A DNA stretch of 7,185 bases from Porticoccus sp. (lineage in GTDB: Bacteria; Pseudomonadota; Gammaproteobacteria; Pseudomonadales; Porticoccaceae): positions 1-7,185 of the forward strand of contig DRHD01000142.1 of assembly GCA_011049795.1 (NCBI GenBank), written 5' to 3'. This document shows positions 1 to 6,453 of this stretch, in pieces. Every line of letters starts with the position of its first letter. Positions within the stretch are counted from its first letter, which is position 1. A model generated the notes under the pieces. The model worked only from the letters and a program-made list of their open reading frames with translations. It ran no database searches and was not told where the DNA came from. The translations under genes were made by a program, and so were the position numbers.

Positions 1-161
1 GCTCTAAAGAGCGCCATATTCAGTTGCATTATGTGATCCAGTAAATAGCTCTTCAGACCTACCTCGTAATTCATCGCCTCTTCGTCTACAAACTCACGTT
101 GCGCCGCCGTTAGCTTACTGGTGTTGCCAGCCCAACCGCCACCCTTGCCGCCTTTACCCAT
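1..161 (-). pseudogene. TonB-dependent receptor fragment, 5'-truncated paralogue of the intact receptor
   Basis: Read on the minus strand from 161, an open frame runs to the window edge with no stop. It begins MGKGGKGGGWAGNTSK and continues through DEEAMNYEVG and KSYLLD. Over 51 residues it matches the mid-barrel part of the receptor encoded at 233-2641 (KGGKGGGWVGNTSG...KSYLLD) at 37 identities by my count. The DNA is clearly more diverged, so this is a paralogue and not a recent copy. It has no signal peptide, TonB box or plug: homology starts abruptly inside the barrel, about 10 bp from the T-tract of the terminator at 172-205. The ATG looks accidental, has no ribosome-binding site, and follows a terminator, so expression is unlikely. 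The 3' part lies outside the window, so I cannot say whether the barrel is complete downstream. Confidence 0.85.
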
Positions 162-171
162 TAAAAAACTC

Positions 172-205
172 AAAAAAAAACCAGGCCAGCAAAAAGCTGA
201 TCTGG
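172..205 (-). terminator. Rho-independent terminator of the receptor gene
   Basis: On the minus strand, 28 bases after the receptor stop codon, CCAGATCAGC and GCTGGCCTGG pair around a TTTTT loop. The stem has ten positions, with one A-C mismatch and one U-G wobble. It is followed directly by nine T residues (172-180 on the plus strand are A). This is a textbook intrinsic terminator pointing away from the receptor gene. It also separates that gene from the receptor fragment at 1-161. Confidence 0.87.
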
Positions 206-232
206 TTAACGTAGATAGAGAGACGACTACAT

Positions 233-2641
233 TTAGTAAGTATAGCTAACCGTTAAACCCATAGTGCGTGGTTGAGTTAAAAAATACTGCGTTGATGCTG
301 TAACAACGTTACCCATGCCCGAAACATTCACCACCGTTTCATCAGTCAGGTTATTCGCCCATAAGCTGGCATTCCACGATTGAGTGTCACCAAATGTCAA
401 GCCAGCACGCGCATTAACCAGCGTAAAGGAATCTTGCTTTTCAGCAGCATTCATATTTGCGTTGGTGAGGTATTCATCGCTCCAGCTGGTATCAACACGC
501 GCAACAACAGTACCGATACTGATATCTTGCTCATATTGCACACCGAGAGTGAATTTTAACTCAGGTACGAAAGCAAAACTTTCACCATCTCGAATACAGG
601 CAACTCCATTAGGTGCAGTAGGTGTTTCGCCAAGAGCACATACACCCGCATCCCAATCTTTGTATTCGGTATCGATGTAAGCACCACCAAAGTCAACCGA
701 GAACTCATCATTGATAAGGAAACGGCCATCAAATTCAATCCCCTGAACCACAGCCTCTTTAGCGTTGGATACCGCGAAGGTTAAACCGGTAAAACCTGCT
801 ACCTGATAATCATCATACTGACCATGGAATACCGCAGCATTTAACTGCATACGACGATCAAGAAGATAGCTTTTTACACCCACTTCAAAATTGAGAACTT
901 CTTCATCATCGAATGCTCGCTCAGCAGCAGTCAACCCGCTGGTATTACCGACCCAACCACCACCTTTACCACCTTTAGCGACAGTCGCATAAGTCGTTAT
1001 ATCATCTGATAAATGATAGGTCGCACTGATTTGCCACGTTACGGCATCGGTATCACGGCTGTCTTCAACATTACCATCTCCATTAAAAGGAGCGAGTGTA
1101 TTAAAGAGACTCCATGAGCCATTCAAAGGCACATCAAGACCATTAGAAGTCTGCCACGTAGCCGTACTAACCGATGACTCTAATACATTACTAAAGTCTT
1201 TTTCTTCTTCCAAGTAACGGATACCGCCACTTAAGACAAAATCATCGCTAACAGACCAGGACACATGGGCAAATGTCGCCCAGTAAGTGGTTTCTGTCTG
1301 GGAATACCACCAGTATTGATCACCACCAACGCCAAGCGGCATTGCTGGACCACTAGGCCCCGTTAAAGGACCGTCCTGTATGCCATCAGCAGTACCACCC
1401 GGCCAAAATGCATCAAAATCTCCTCCTGCGGGGAAGCCAGCAGTAGGCGTCACAGGAATAAAACCAAGCAACGGCGTCAATACCGCTCTAGGGGTACCAC
1501 CGGGTTTATCACCTAACTCTTGCTCGTTGTCGTAGTAAAATAATCCCGCCTGCCATTCAACATCGCCGTCGCCAAAATATGACAAACGTAACTCTTGCTG
1601 AAAAGCACTGGCTTCCTGCATATCGATGGTTGTATCAACATCAATTGCTAATTGGAAACCGTCGAATACCCGCTTCATCTCATAGCTATCCCAAGAGGTG
1701 ACGGAATTAAGGGTATACTCATCATTGATCGCATATTCGACAAAAAGGCTTACCTCATCTTGAGTCAAATCAACATCGGCAAGTTTAGATGAACAGTTAG
1801 TGCGATTCTCTATATCATTATCACAATTACCATTGGGGTTAATCGCATTTAGCCCTTGTGATAGAGCGCTGTAAAATATCTCTGGCTCACCAAAATTACC
1901 ATCACTCGCACCATGACCCGCCGTTAGTTTAATTTCCAGCCCTTCAGCGGCATCAACGACTAACTGACCACGAACTGAGGTACGCTCTTGTTCATTCGTC
2001 GTTGCGTCATGAAAGCTATTCTCAGCATTACCACCATTATCGGTATAAACGGTACTGATACTCGCACGAACAGAGTCAGTCAAAGGGCCAGAAACGGAGG
2101 CCTTAATACGATACAAATCTTCGGTATTAGCACCATCAATCTGGCCATATGTTGCTTCAGCATAAGCGCTTAACTCATGAGTAGGCTCTTTAGTAATGAC
2201 ATTGATCACACCACCTGTTACGTTTTTGCCGTACAAGGTACTTTGTGGCCCTTTTAATATTTCGATACGTTCGACATTCACTAAATCACTCACACCCAAA
2301 CCGCTGCGTGAACGAAATACGCCATCGACAAAATAACCTACAGAGGGCTCGAAATTGGGAATATTACCTTCACTACCAATGCCACGAAGACGTAAAGTTG
2401 CCGTTAAAGGGTTGGTATTAACATTCATAGTTAGTGATGGGGTACGCATGGCGATATCAGACATATCCTGAATACCCGCATCTTTTAACATAGAGCTATC
2501 AATGGCTGTAATCGCAAAAGGCACATCTTGGGTTGTTTCCAATTTCTTCTGTGCCGTTACAATTATTTCTTCCAGTGCAAGATTTTGCCCCATGGACACT
2601 GAACTGGCCAGTGCGATGGATGCTGCTAGTAGTTTCTTCAT
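233..2641 (-). CDS. TonB-dependent outer-membrane receptor
   Basis: This 802-residue protein is an outer-membrane beta-barrel that would import a ligand using energy from TonB-ExbB-ExbD. It begins with a Sec signal peptide (MKKLLAASIALASSVSMG, cleavage near residue 18-19). A TonB-box-like stretch LEEIIVTAQK follows at 23-32. The plug domain spans about 40-155 and includes LRLRGIG, VGYFVDGVF and the hallmark ERIEILKGPQSTLYGKN then GGVINVITK. The barrel fills the rest and ends in aromatic SYTY, as expected for insertion by the BAM machinery. Length is normal for the family. A Pro/Gly-rich stretch around residues 380-450 and two Cys pairs probably lie in extracellular loops. The ATG at 2641 gives a clean signal peptide; the ribosome-binding site is weak (GGGGGC). 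The substrate cannot be read from sequence: siderophores, sugars and lipid-like compounds are all possible for this class. It is transcribed alone, with a terminator just downstream and a duplicated operator-like element 57-131 bp upstream. Confidence 0.95.
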   Translation of the reverse strand: MKKLLAASIALASSVSMGQNLALEEIIVTAQKKLETTQDVPFAITAIDSSMLKDAGIQDMSDIAMRTPSLTMNVNTNPLTATLRLRGIGSEGNIPNFEPSVGYFVDGVFRSRSGLGVSDLVNVERIEILKGPQSTLYGKNVTGGVINVITKEPTHELSAYAEATYGQIDGANTEDLYRIKASVSGPLTDSVRASISTVYTDNGGNAENSFHDATTNEQERTSVRGQLVVDAAEGLEIKLTAGHGASDGNFGEPEIFYSALSQGLNAINPNGNCDNDIENRTNCSSKLADVDLTQDEVSLFVEYAINDEYTLNSVTSWDSYEMKRVFDGFQLAIDVDTTIDMQEASAFQQELRLSYFGDGDVEWQAGLFYYDNEQELGDKPGGTPRAVLTPLLGFIPVTPTAGFPAGGDFDAFWPGGTADGIQDGPLTGPSGPAMPLGVGGDQYWWYSQTETTYWATFAHVSWSVSDDFVLSGGIRYLEEEKDFSNVLESSVSTATWQTSNGLDVPLNGSWSLFNTLAPFNGDGNVEDSRDTDAVTWQISATYHLSDDITTYATVAKGGKGGGWVGNTSGLTAAERAFDDEEVLNFEVGVKSYLLDRRMQLNAAVFHGQYDDYQVAGFTGLTFAVSNAKEAVVQGIEFDGRFLINDEFSVDFGGAYIDTEYKDWDAGVCALGETPTAPNGVACIRDGESFAFVPELKFTLGVQYEQDISIGTVVARVDTSWSDEYLTNANMNAAEKQDSFTLVNARAGLTFGDTQSWNASLWANNLTDETVVNVSGMGNVVTASTQYFLTQPRTMGLTVSYTY

Positions 2642-2697
2642 TTAGGTTGCCCCCGTTTGGCTTTATATGATTTAACTAGCACCCAGTCTCCAACAAA

Positions 2698-2772
2698 CCA
2701 CTAAATACAGGTATAGGGCGTCCGGACGTTCCTGTATTAATTCCGGACAACACCGTCCGCAACACGTACAAC
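2698..2772 (-). repeat. 75-bp operator-like repeat, copy L, upstream of the receptor
   Basis: Read on the minus strand from 2772 to 2698, this segment aligns without gaps to 5902-5976 read on the plus strand. I count 62 of 75 bases identical. The core GTGTTGTCCGGAATTAATAC is the same in both. The two copies are therefore inverted relative to each other and about 3.1 kb apart. This copy ends 57 bp before the receptor start codon, where a promoter and operator belong. A TATTTA box just after the core could serve as -10, but that is weak. Confidence 0.85.
2721..2748 (-). promoter_or_regulatory. Candidate AraC-type operator of the receptor gene
   Basis: On the minus strand GTCCGGA occurs twice as a direct repeat, starting exactly 21 bp apart (TCCGGAC at 2721-2727 and 2742-2748 on the plus strand). 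The repeat nearer the gene sits in the perfect palindrome CGTCCGGACG. An extra half-site lies next to the other, giving GGACGGTGTTGTCC (2745-2758). Two half-sites on one helix face at 21 bp is the classic arrangement for AraC-family activators. That this region binds such a protein is inference. Confidence 0.5.
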
Positions 2773-2980
2773 TACCTATATGTCTTCGCAATGCCCCGAT
2801 ATTTTTTCCATCTAACGAAATATAAAAACCTGTTAACCACACTTATGCTGCCGACATTGTCGCCCTACCGCAGCTAAAGCGGGTAATACCCGGCAGTCCA
2901 ACGGCGAACGTTAGTCTTTCTAAAACCCGGAGAAACAGTAGTAGTTTTTAAATCAATAAGCTACAACGCAACTCCTGCTT
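2773..2980. other. Intergenic stretch without a recognisable gene
   Basis: With the operator region, this makes a 339-bp gap between the receptor start and the dehydrogenase scrap. I find no convincing reading frame. There is one short perfect hairpin, CGGGT-AAT-ACCCG at 2880-2892, but no T-run follows on either strand, so it is not a normal intrinsic terminator. A weak stem, TTTCT/AGAAA, lies around 2917-2937. The far upstream part of the receptor promoter may extend into the AT-rich patch near 2800-2830. Confidence 0.5.
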
Positions 2981-3082
2981 TTATAGTGTCATACCACCAT
3001 CAACAACAATGCGTTCTCCCGTATAATTATTGATAATAGCAGAGACTATATAGAGTACGGTTTGCATTAAAACAAAGCGCCC
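2981..3082 (-). pseudogene. C-terminal remnant of a short-chain dehydrogenase/reductase (SDR)
   Basis: On the minus strand the frame ending at 2981 reads GRFVLMQTVLYIVS, then NNYTGERIVVDGGMTL and a stop. The ending YxTGExIVVDGGMTL is the hallmark C-terminus of classical SDR NAD(P)-dependent oxidoreductases. GRF...VLYIVS matches the preceding helix, usually G(R/W)...E(V/I)...VLFL(A/V)S, apparently with a few residues missing after LMQ. The frame stays open up to about 3163, but upstream residues lose SDR character and run into the end of the binding-protein gene. The Rossmann nucleotide-binding N-terminus and the YxxxK active site are absent, so this cannot be an enzyme. It looks like what is left after a deletion fused the tail of an SDR gene to its neighbour. 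Confidence 0.75.
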
Positions 3083-3137
3083 ATAGCAAGACTCAATAGT
3101 AGATCCATAACCACTAGTGAGGGGACAGGCAAAACAA

Positions 3138-3899
3138 CTAATCGGTTGGCCGAACAGCACCATGTATATTAGGAGGGGTTACAAAGGGACCAAGATTGAG
3201 CTCTTTCTGAAAAACTTTTTTAGAAATTTCATTATTAGCTAAAAAAACGCTAGCAATACGTGCTCTCAATTCAGAGGGAAGCGACGTGGATACCAATACA
3301 CCGGCCGAAGCTTTCTGATCAAATGTATGTATCACCCGCCAACTATCACTCAGCCGCCTACGTACTGCGGAGTTAGCATTTTCCGCAGCGATAAATGCTT
3401 GAATATTATCCTCTTTCAAGTTGTTCATAAGCTCAAAATAGTTTTTGTAAGTAACGATCTGAAATTTATTAGAGATTTGCGCAAGCTCCTTACGCACCAC
3501 CGCACTGAGATCTTGATCTTCCAATAAAGCGATTACCCTCAGCTCATCAATACCAGGCGCTACTTCATCATCCCTACCTAGCAATACACCAGCTTGATAC
3601 ATTACCGCAATGTTAACGTACTGACACTGCTCAAGTACCCGTTTAATAACAGACATTGAGGCCACTATGATGGCAGGCACGCCAGTCTTGCAGCGCTCTA
3701 ATAAGTTAGCAGTATCGTTACTGGCCCGTATAATAAATTTTGCCCCCACTTCATCAGACAGATGCTTAAAAAAGGGATTGACCATAGATCGAGTGGTGTC
3801 AGGCGTATGCACTGCATACCCCCACACCTCATAAGTCTCCTCGGCAAACGCCGAAGAAATTAAACACAGCCAAATAAAGCTTACTCGTAGAATTGACAT
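3138..3899 (-). CDS. Periplasmic PhnD/SsuA-like substrate-binding protein
   Basis: This 253-residue protein has a Sec signal peptide (MSILRVSFIWLCLISSAFA, cleavage AFA|EE near residue 19). The mature part resembles the type-2 periplasmic binding fold of the phosphonate-binding (PhnD-like) family. NPFFKHLSDEVGAKFIIRAS is the usual opening 'P...yLs...g' segment, CKTGVPAIIVASMSV the first-lobe strand and loop, and YFELMNNLKEDNIQAFIA the typical second-lobe 'l..G.vDa' region. Such proteins bind small anions or act as ligand sensors. No ABC permease or ATPase gene is nearby, so it is an orphan. It starts 16 bp after the DUF3604 stop, with only a weak ribosome-binding site, which suggests co-transcription and translational coupling. 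The last ten or so residues (NIHGAVRPTD) lie where the sequence joins the dehydrogenase scrap and may not be the native C-terminus. The ligand is unknown. Confidence 0.85.
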   Translation of the reverse strand: MSILRVSFIWLCLISSAFAEETYEVWGYAVHTPDTTRSMVNPFFKHLSDEVGAKFIIRASNDTANLLERCKTGVPAIIVASMSVIKRVLEQCQYVNIAVMYQAGVLLGRDDEVAPGIDELRVIALLEDQDLSAVVRKELAQISNKFQIVTYKNYFELMNNLKEDNIQAFIAAENANSAVRRRLSDSWRVIHTFDQKASAGVLVSTSLPSELRARIASVFLANNEISKKVFQKELNLGPFVTPPNIHGAVRPTD

Positions 3900-3915
3900 A
3901 ATAACCAGACTGCCG

Positions 3916-5817
3916 CTATTTTTGGGGCGAATACCATATGGGCGATGTATAAGCTCTTTCTGTATTGATTAAGGGAATATTTTCATCCAGCTCGATACCG
4001 TATCGAATTTTGTCATATAGCGTCCATCGTGGCGTAGGAATTTCTATAACGCGAACATAATAAAAAGCTTCAAGTGATGGATCGAAATCGGGGTCTACCC
4101 ACACCGCATTTAATTGTGCTGAACCCGTGGTATTATCCCAGCTGCCATCTTCAAGACTGACTGTATTAGCGATCAAAGGCACTTTGCCGTTCTCAGCCTT
4201 TTTGCGATCACCACTCCATACCACATCATAAACTTTTTCAGCAAGCTTGCCGTCTTGACCCAACCAGCCTTTAATAATTTGAATGCGATCTAAGCTACCG
4301 CCTTCAGGGTCTTGAATAGCGGCAACAATAAAAGATGGCGCTGCGTTACTTGGCTTGGTTAAATCGCCCCCCATTGGCACACCTTTTTGATAGCCTGCAG
4401 CGACTAAGTCGCCGTTAAGATCATTGGCAGAAAAAACCCAGCCACCAAAGAAACGCACCGTCATTCTGGAGCCGGTAGTCGCGTAAGTTTCTTTCCGACG
4501 CATTGCATCCCACAAAGACTCGCGGGTATTTTCATGCGCCCAAACAGCTGCATAACCGGAGGAAACTGTCTCCCAGTTATAGATTGTGCCATTTTTAGAT
4601 TTCACAAAAGGTTTAATCGACCGGGTTGGCGAAGGCTCGACACTACTGGCCTTGCCAAAAAAATTATTATCATCCGCTGTCGCTAGTGAAGTATGCGAAT
4701 CCGTACTACCAATCATCCCGAACTTATAAGGGTTTGTTCCCAATGACTGCTTAATTTTCAGCCCTAATTTTAAAGCAGAACGACCATACTCATATTCAAG
4801 CATGTCGTCAGTTTTTAATTGCGAGAAATCAAGATTCGCTCTATCCCAATTTTCAAAATCGGCAAACTCATCATCGGGTGATAGAAACGGGTGCGCTTCG
4901 CCGTCGCCCTTAATTTGAGTGACTTCATATAAAGGCTCCCACTGAATACGACGTTTCACATAATCTTCGTTAAAGGCATCACCGGAAAGTGTTTCTTCCA
5001 TAAACATCATGCCATTGCTCAAATTGCCATTGTGAGGAATAGCTAATACTTTGCCACCAGTCAGTTTTTCATAGGCGGCCAAATTTTCCCAAAGTAATTC
5101 AGGGTCAGAACTGTCTTCATTGGTAAACGGTAATTGCTGAATGGCTTTGTCTCCATCATCTTTAAAAATAACAACACGGTGCAAATTGTTGCCTTTAACC
5201 AGCGAGGTCCATTCATAACCGATCAGCGCAGTGAAAACTCCCGGCTGATTATATTTATCGGCGGCATCGACAATTGATTTCCATACCGGGGTCATCATTG
5301 CAGGATCATTCGATTTATAAGACAAAGTGCCCTGACTAAAATTACTGATAATATCAACGGCTAGCTCTGTCGTTTTACCTTCTTTTAACCATTGGCTCCA
5401 ACGCTTCCCTTCTGCCGTATTCATAATACTGCCGCGGTTATTGAGCAAATCCGGGAAGATACCCATACCATCCGAGTGATCAGCGATCACCACAAAATCC
5501 AAGGGGCGAGAAAGTTGCGCGCTTATACCTGTTGTTGAAGTAACTTGATCACCCCGGGCAAATTCGTAGGCAGCATCTAAACCCAGGCGATTACCAAAAG
5601 CACCGGCATCCAAAGATAAGTTAGTATGTATGTGGGTATCACCGAAAAAGGGCTTTTCGGGATATGACGATTGAACCGAGACTGAAGCGGAAGATGCATC
5701 GGCACTCACAGCATCTAACGGGTCAATGGTTTTTTCTTTAGGTTGCGCGATATCAGCTGAATTACCACAAGCTTGCAATAACAATGTAACCATGGATAGT
5801 AAAAAATAACGCCTCAT
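3916..5817 (-). CDS. DUF3604 (PHP-like metallohydrolase) lipoprotein
   Basis: This 633-residue protein starts with a lipoprotein signal. The lipobox is LQAC with Cys17, followed by Gly rather than Asp, so the outer membrane is the likely site. A Ser/Ala-rich linker reaches residue ~52. The body matches the DUF3604 family, which resembles PHP/amidohydrolase metal-dependent hydrolases. The metal-binding motifs are visible: FFGDTHIHT (57-65; His62, His64), IADHSDGMG (111-119; Asp113, His114, Asp116), IPHNGNLSNG (260-269; His262) and GSTDSHTS (370-377; Asp373, His375). All are intact, so it is probably catalytic, with hydrolysis of a phosphate or other ester as a family-based guess. The true substrate is not established to my knowledge. 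Length is typical. The ATG at 5817 is preceded by a GAGAG ribosome-binding site and gives a proper lipoprotein signal. It heads a likely two-gene operon with the binding protein downstream, and its promoter region holds the second 75-bp operator-like repeat. Confidence 0.93.
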   Translation of the reverse strand: MRRYFLLSMVTLLLQACGNSADIAQPKEKTIDPLDAVSADASSASVSVQSSYPEKPFFGDTHIHTNLSLDAGAFGNRLGLDAAYEFARGDQVTSTTGISAQLSRPLDFVVIADHSDGMGIFPDLLNNRGSIMNTAEGKRWSQWLKEGKTTELAVDIISNFSQGTLSYKSNDPAMMTPVWKSIVDAADKYNQPGVFTALIGYEWTSLVKGNNLHRVVIFKDDGDKAIQQLPFTNEDSSDPELLWENLAAYEKLTGGKVLAIPHNGNLSNGMMFMEETLSGDAFNEDYVKRRIQWEPLYEVTQIKGDGEAHPFLSPDDEFADFENWDRANLDFSQLKTDDMLEYEYGRSALKLGLKIKQSLGTNPYKFGMIGSTDSHTSLATADDNNFFGKASSVEPSPTRSIKPFVKSKNGTIYNWETVSSGYAAVWAHENTRESLWDAMRRKETYATTGSRMTVRFFGGWVFSANDLNGDLVAAGYQKGVPMGGDLTKPSNAAPSFIVAAIQDPEGGSLDRIQIIKGWLGQDGKLAEKVYDVVWSGDRKKAENGKVPLIANTVSLEDGSWDNTTGSAQLNAVWVDPDFDPSLEAFYYVRVIEIPTPRWTLYDKIRYGIELDENIPLINTERAYTSPIWYSPQK

Positions 5818-5882
5818 AACTTAACTCTCTCTAATCGATGGATACAAAATTCAGGCTAGCATCCCGAATGGAGACCGAAACT

Positions 5883-5907
5883 TACAACAATCAGCGCAGT
5901 TGTTGTA
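5883..5907. promoter_or_regulatory. Perfect 8-bp inverted repeat upstream of the DUF3604 gene
   Basis: TACAACAA (5883-5890) and TTGTTGTA (5900-5907) are exact reverse complements around a 9-base spacer. The element lies 66-90 bp before the DUF3604 start codon, a plausible dimeric operator position. Its right arm overlaps the first bases of the 75-bp repeat. The left arm has no counterpart at the receptor copy, so this dyad is specific to this promoter. Confidence 0.4.
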
Positions 5908-5976
5908 CCTGGTCTGGACAGTGTTGTCCGGAATTAATACAAAAACGTCCGGACGGCCTATGCCCATGCTTAGTGG
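5902..5976 (+). repeat. 75-bp operator-like repeat, copy R, upstream of the DUF3604 gene
   Basis: This is the plus-strand counterpart of 2698-2772 (62 of 75 bases identical, no gaps). It lies 85-159 bp upstream of the DUF3604 start, in the opposite orientation to the receptor copy relative to the gene it precedes. Its high-coordinate end (5976) coincides within about two bases with the point where AraC homology stops (5978). This suggests a rearrangement joint. The TATTTA box of copy L is TGCTTA here. Confidence 0.85.
5926..5953 (+). promoter_or_regulatory. Candidate AraC-type operator before the DUF3604 gene
   Basis: GTCCGGA is directly repeated at 5926-5932 and 5947-5953, a 21-bp period, the same as in the receptor copy. 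The second repeat lies in the palindrome CGTCCGGACG. The first is part of GGACAGTGTTGTCC (5916-5929), a 5-4-5 dyad that is better preserved here than upstream of the receptor. These motifs survive while nearby bases differ, which argues for selection on protein binding. This is inference. Confidence 0.5.
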
Positions 5977-5977
5977 C

Positions 5978-6094
5978 TAACGACAAGCTGCTGCCCTCCA
6001 GCAACTTTTTGGCCGTTTCAATACGCTGGTTTTGTAAATACCCAAGTGGCGGTGTACCGGCTTCGGTTTTTAACTTTCGAATCAAAGTGCGCCT
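5978..6094 (-). pseudogene. AraC-family transcriptional regulator remnant
   Basis: The minus strand encodes RRTLIRKLKTEAG, then PPLGYLQNQRIETAKKLL and EGSSLSL. This is the standard AraC/XylS DNA-binding pattern: recognition helix of the first helix-turn-helix (S.RtLiRrFk...G), then the linker helix (P..YLq..RiE.AK.LLE). The second helix-turn-helix should follow but is missing. After SLSL the frame runs into the 75-bp repeat and gives unrelated residues until 5891. Upstream of RRTL, resemblance fades within about ten codons, and no N-terminal ligand domain is found up to 6450. The open frame has only a TTG or internal ATG start and no ribosome-binding site. About 40 residues of a family usually near 300 remain. 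It may be a relic of the regulator that used the neighbouring operator elements. Confidence 0.8.
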
Positions 6095-6145
6095 GCAAAT
6101 GACGCACCGAAACCTATACTTATACATTACGTTAGAAGAACACAA

Positions 6146-6453
6146 AGTCGATTCGTAAGGCTTCGACGTTCCGGTTAGCCGAATACCATACGTTATTGGC
6201 CGGTATTAATTGAGTCAGACGACGAATGCGCCCATATACTAAAAACAATAGCCGGAGATCGAATTTTGGGCAGGGTGTTTAGACCGTATCAGCAACCCAA
6301 GCTGGTGATAAATTCATCCATTAGATGCCAAGCGTGTTACTGATTGACGCACGCAATAGATTTATTTCTGTCACTCATCAATGGAATCCATTGAGTGAAA
6401 ATTGGTCTCCCAGGCAAACGTAGAAAGTAAAATCAATAGTCAAAGAGGTTCTC
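6146..6453. other. Intergenic region before the membrane-protein gene
   Basis: I recognise no gene in this 308-bp gap on either strand. Plus-strand codons from about 6241 stay open for roughly 30 residues but resemble nothing I know. Contents: a short dyad, AATACC/GGTATT (6182-6187 and 6202-6207), the stronger hairpin at 6372-6397, and the ribosome-binding site of the next gene. The promoter of the plus-strand pair must lie here, but no clear -35/-10 pair stands out. Confidence 0.5.
6372..6397. promoter_or_regulatory. Bulged palindrome upstream of the membrane-protein gene
   Basis: CACTC and AATGG on the left pair with CCATT and GAGTG on the right around an AAT loop. This gives ten base pairs with a three-base bulge (ATC) in the left arm. 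It sits 57-82 bp before the start codon at 6454. No T-run follows, so an operator or a 5'-leader hairpin is likelier than a terminator. Its function is unknown. Confidence 0.35.

Noticed and set aside
384..680. 98-codon plus-strand open frame
   Set aside because: It lies wholly antisense to the receptor gene, with no ribosome-binding site and no domain-like composition; a shadow frame.
2880..2892. CGGGT-AAT-ACCCG hairpin as a terminator
   Set aside because: The stem is only 5 bp and no T-run follows on either strand.
2698..5976. The two 75-bp repeats as terminal inverted repeats of a transposon
   Set aside because: No transposase or recombinase lies between them, no target-site duplication is visible at their edges, and their positions before start codons plus 21-bp motif spacing fit operators better.
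6046..6110. Alternative minus-strand frame reading VSVRHLQAHFDSKVK as the AraC helix-turn-helix
   Set aside because: It resembles a recognition helix locally, but the linker helix PPLGYLQNQRIETAKKLL follows only in the RRTLIRKLK frame, which is therefore the true one.
5838..6158. 106-codon Cys-rich plus-strand open frame
   Set aside because: It runs through the operator repeat and antisense to the AraC relic. The Cys codons arise by chance in the repeat region, and there is no ribosome-binding site.
6182..6207. AATACC/GGTATT dyad
   Set aside because: A six-base arm with a 14-base spacer is easily expected by chance in a gap of this size.
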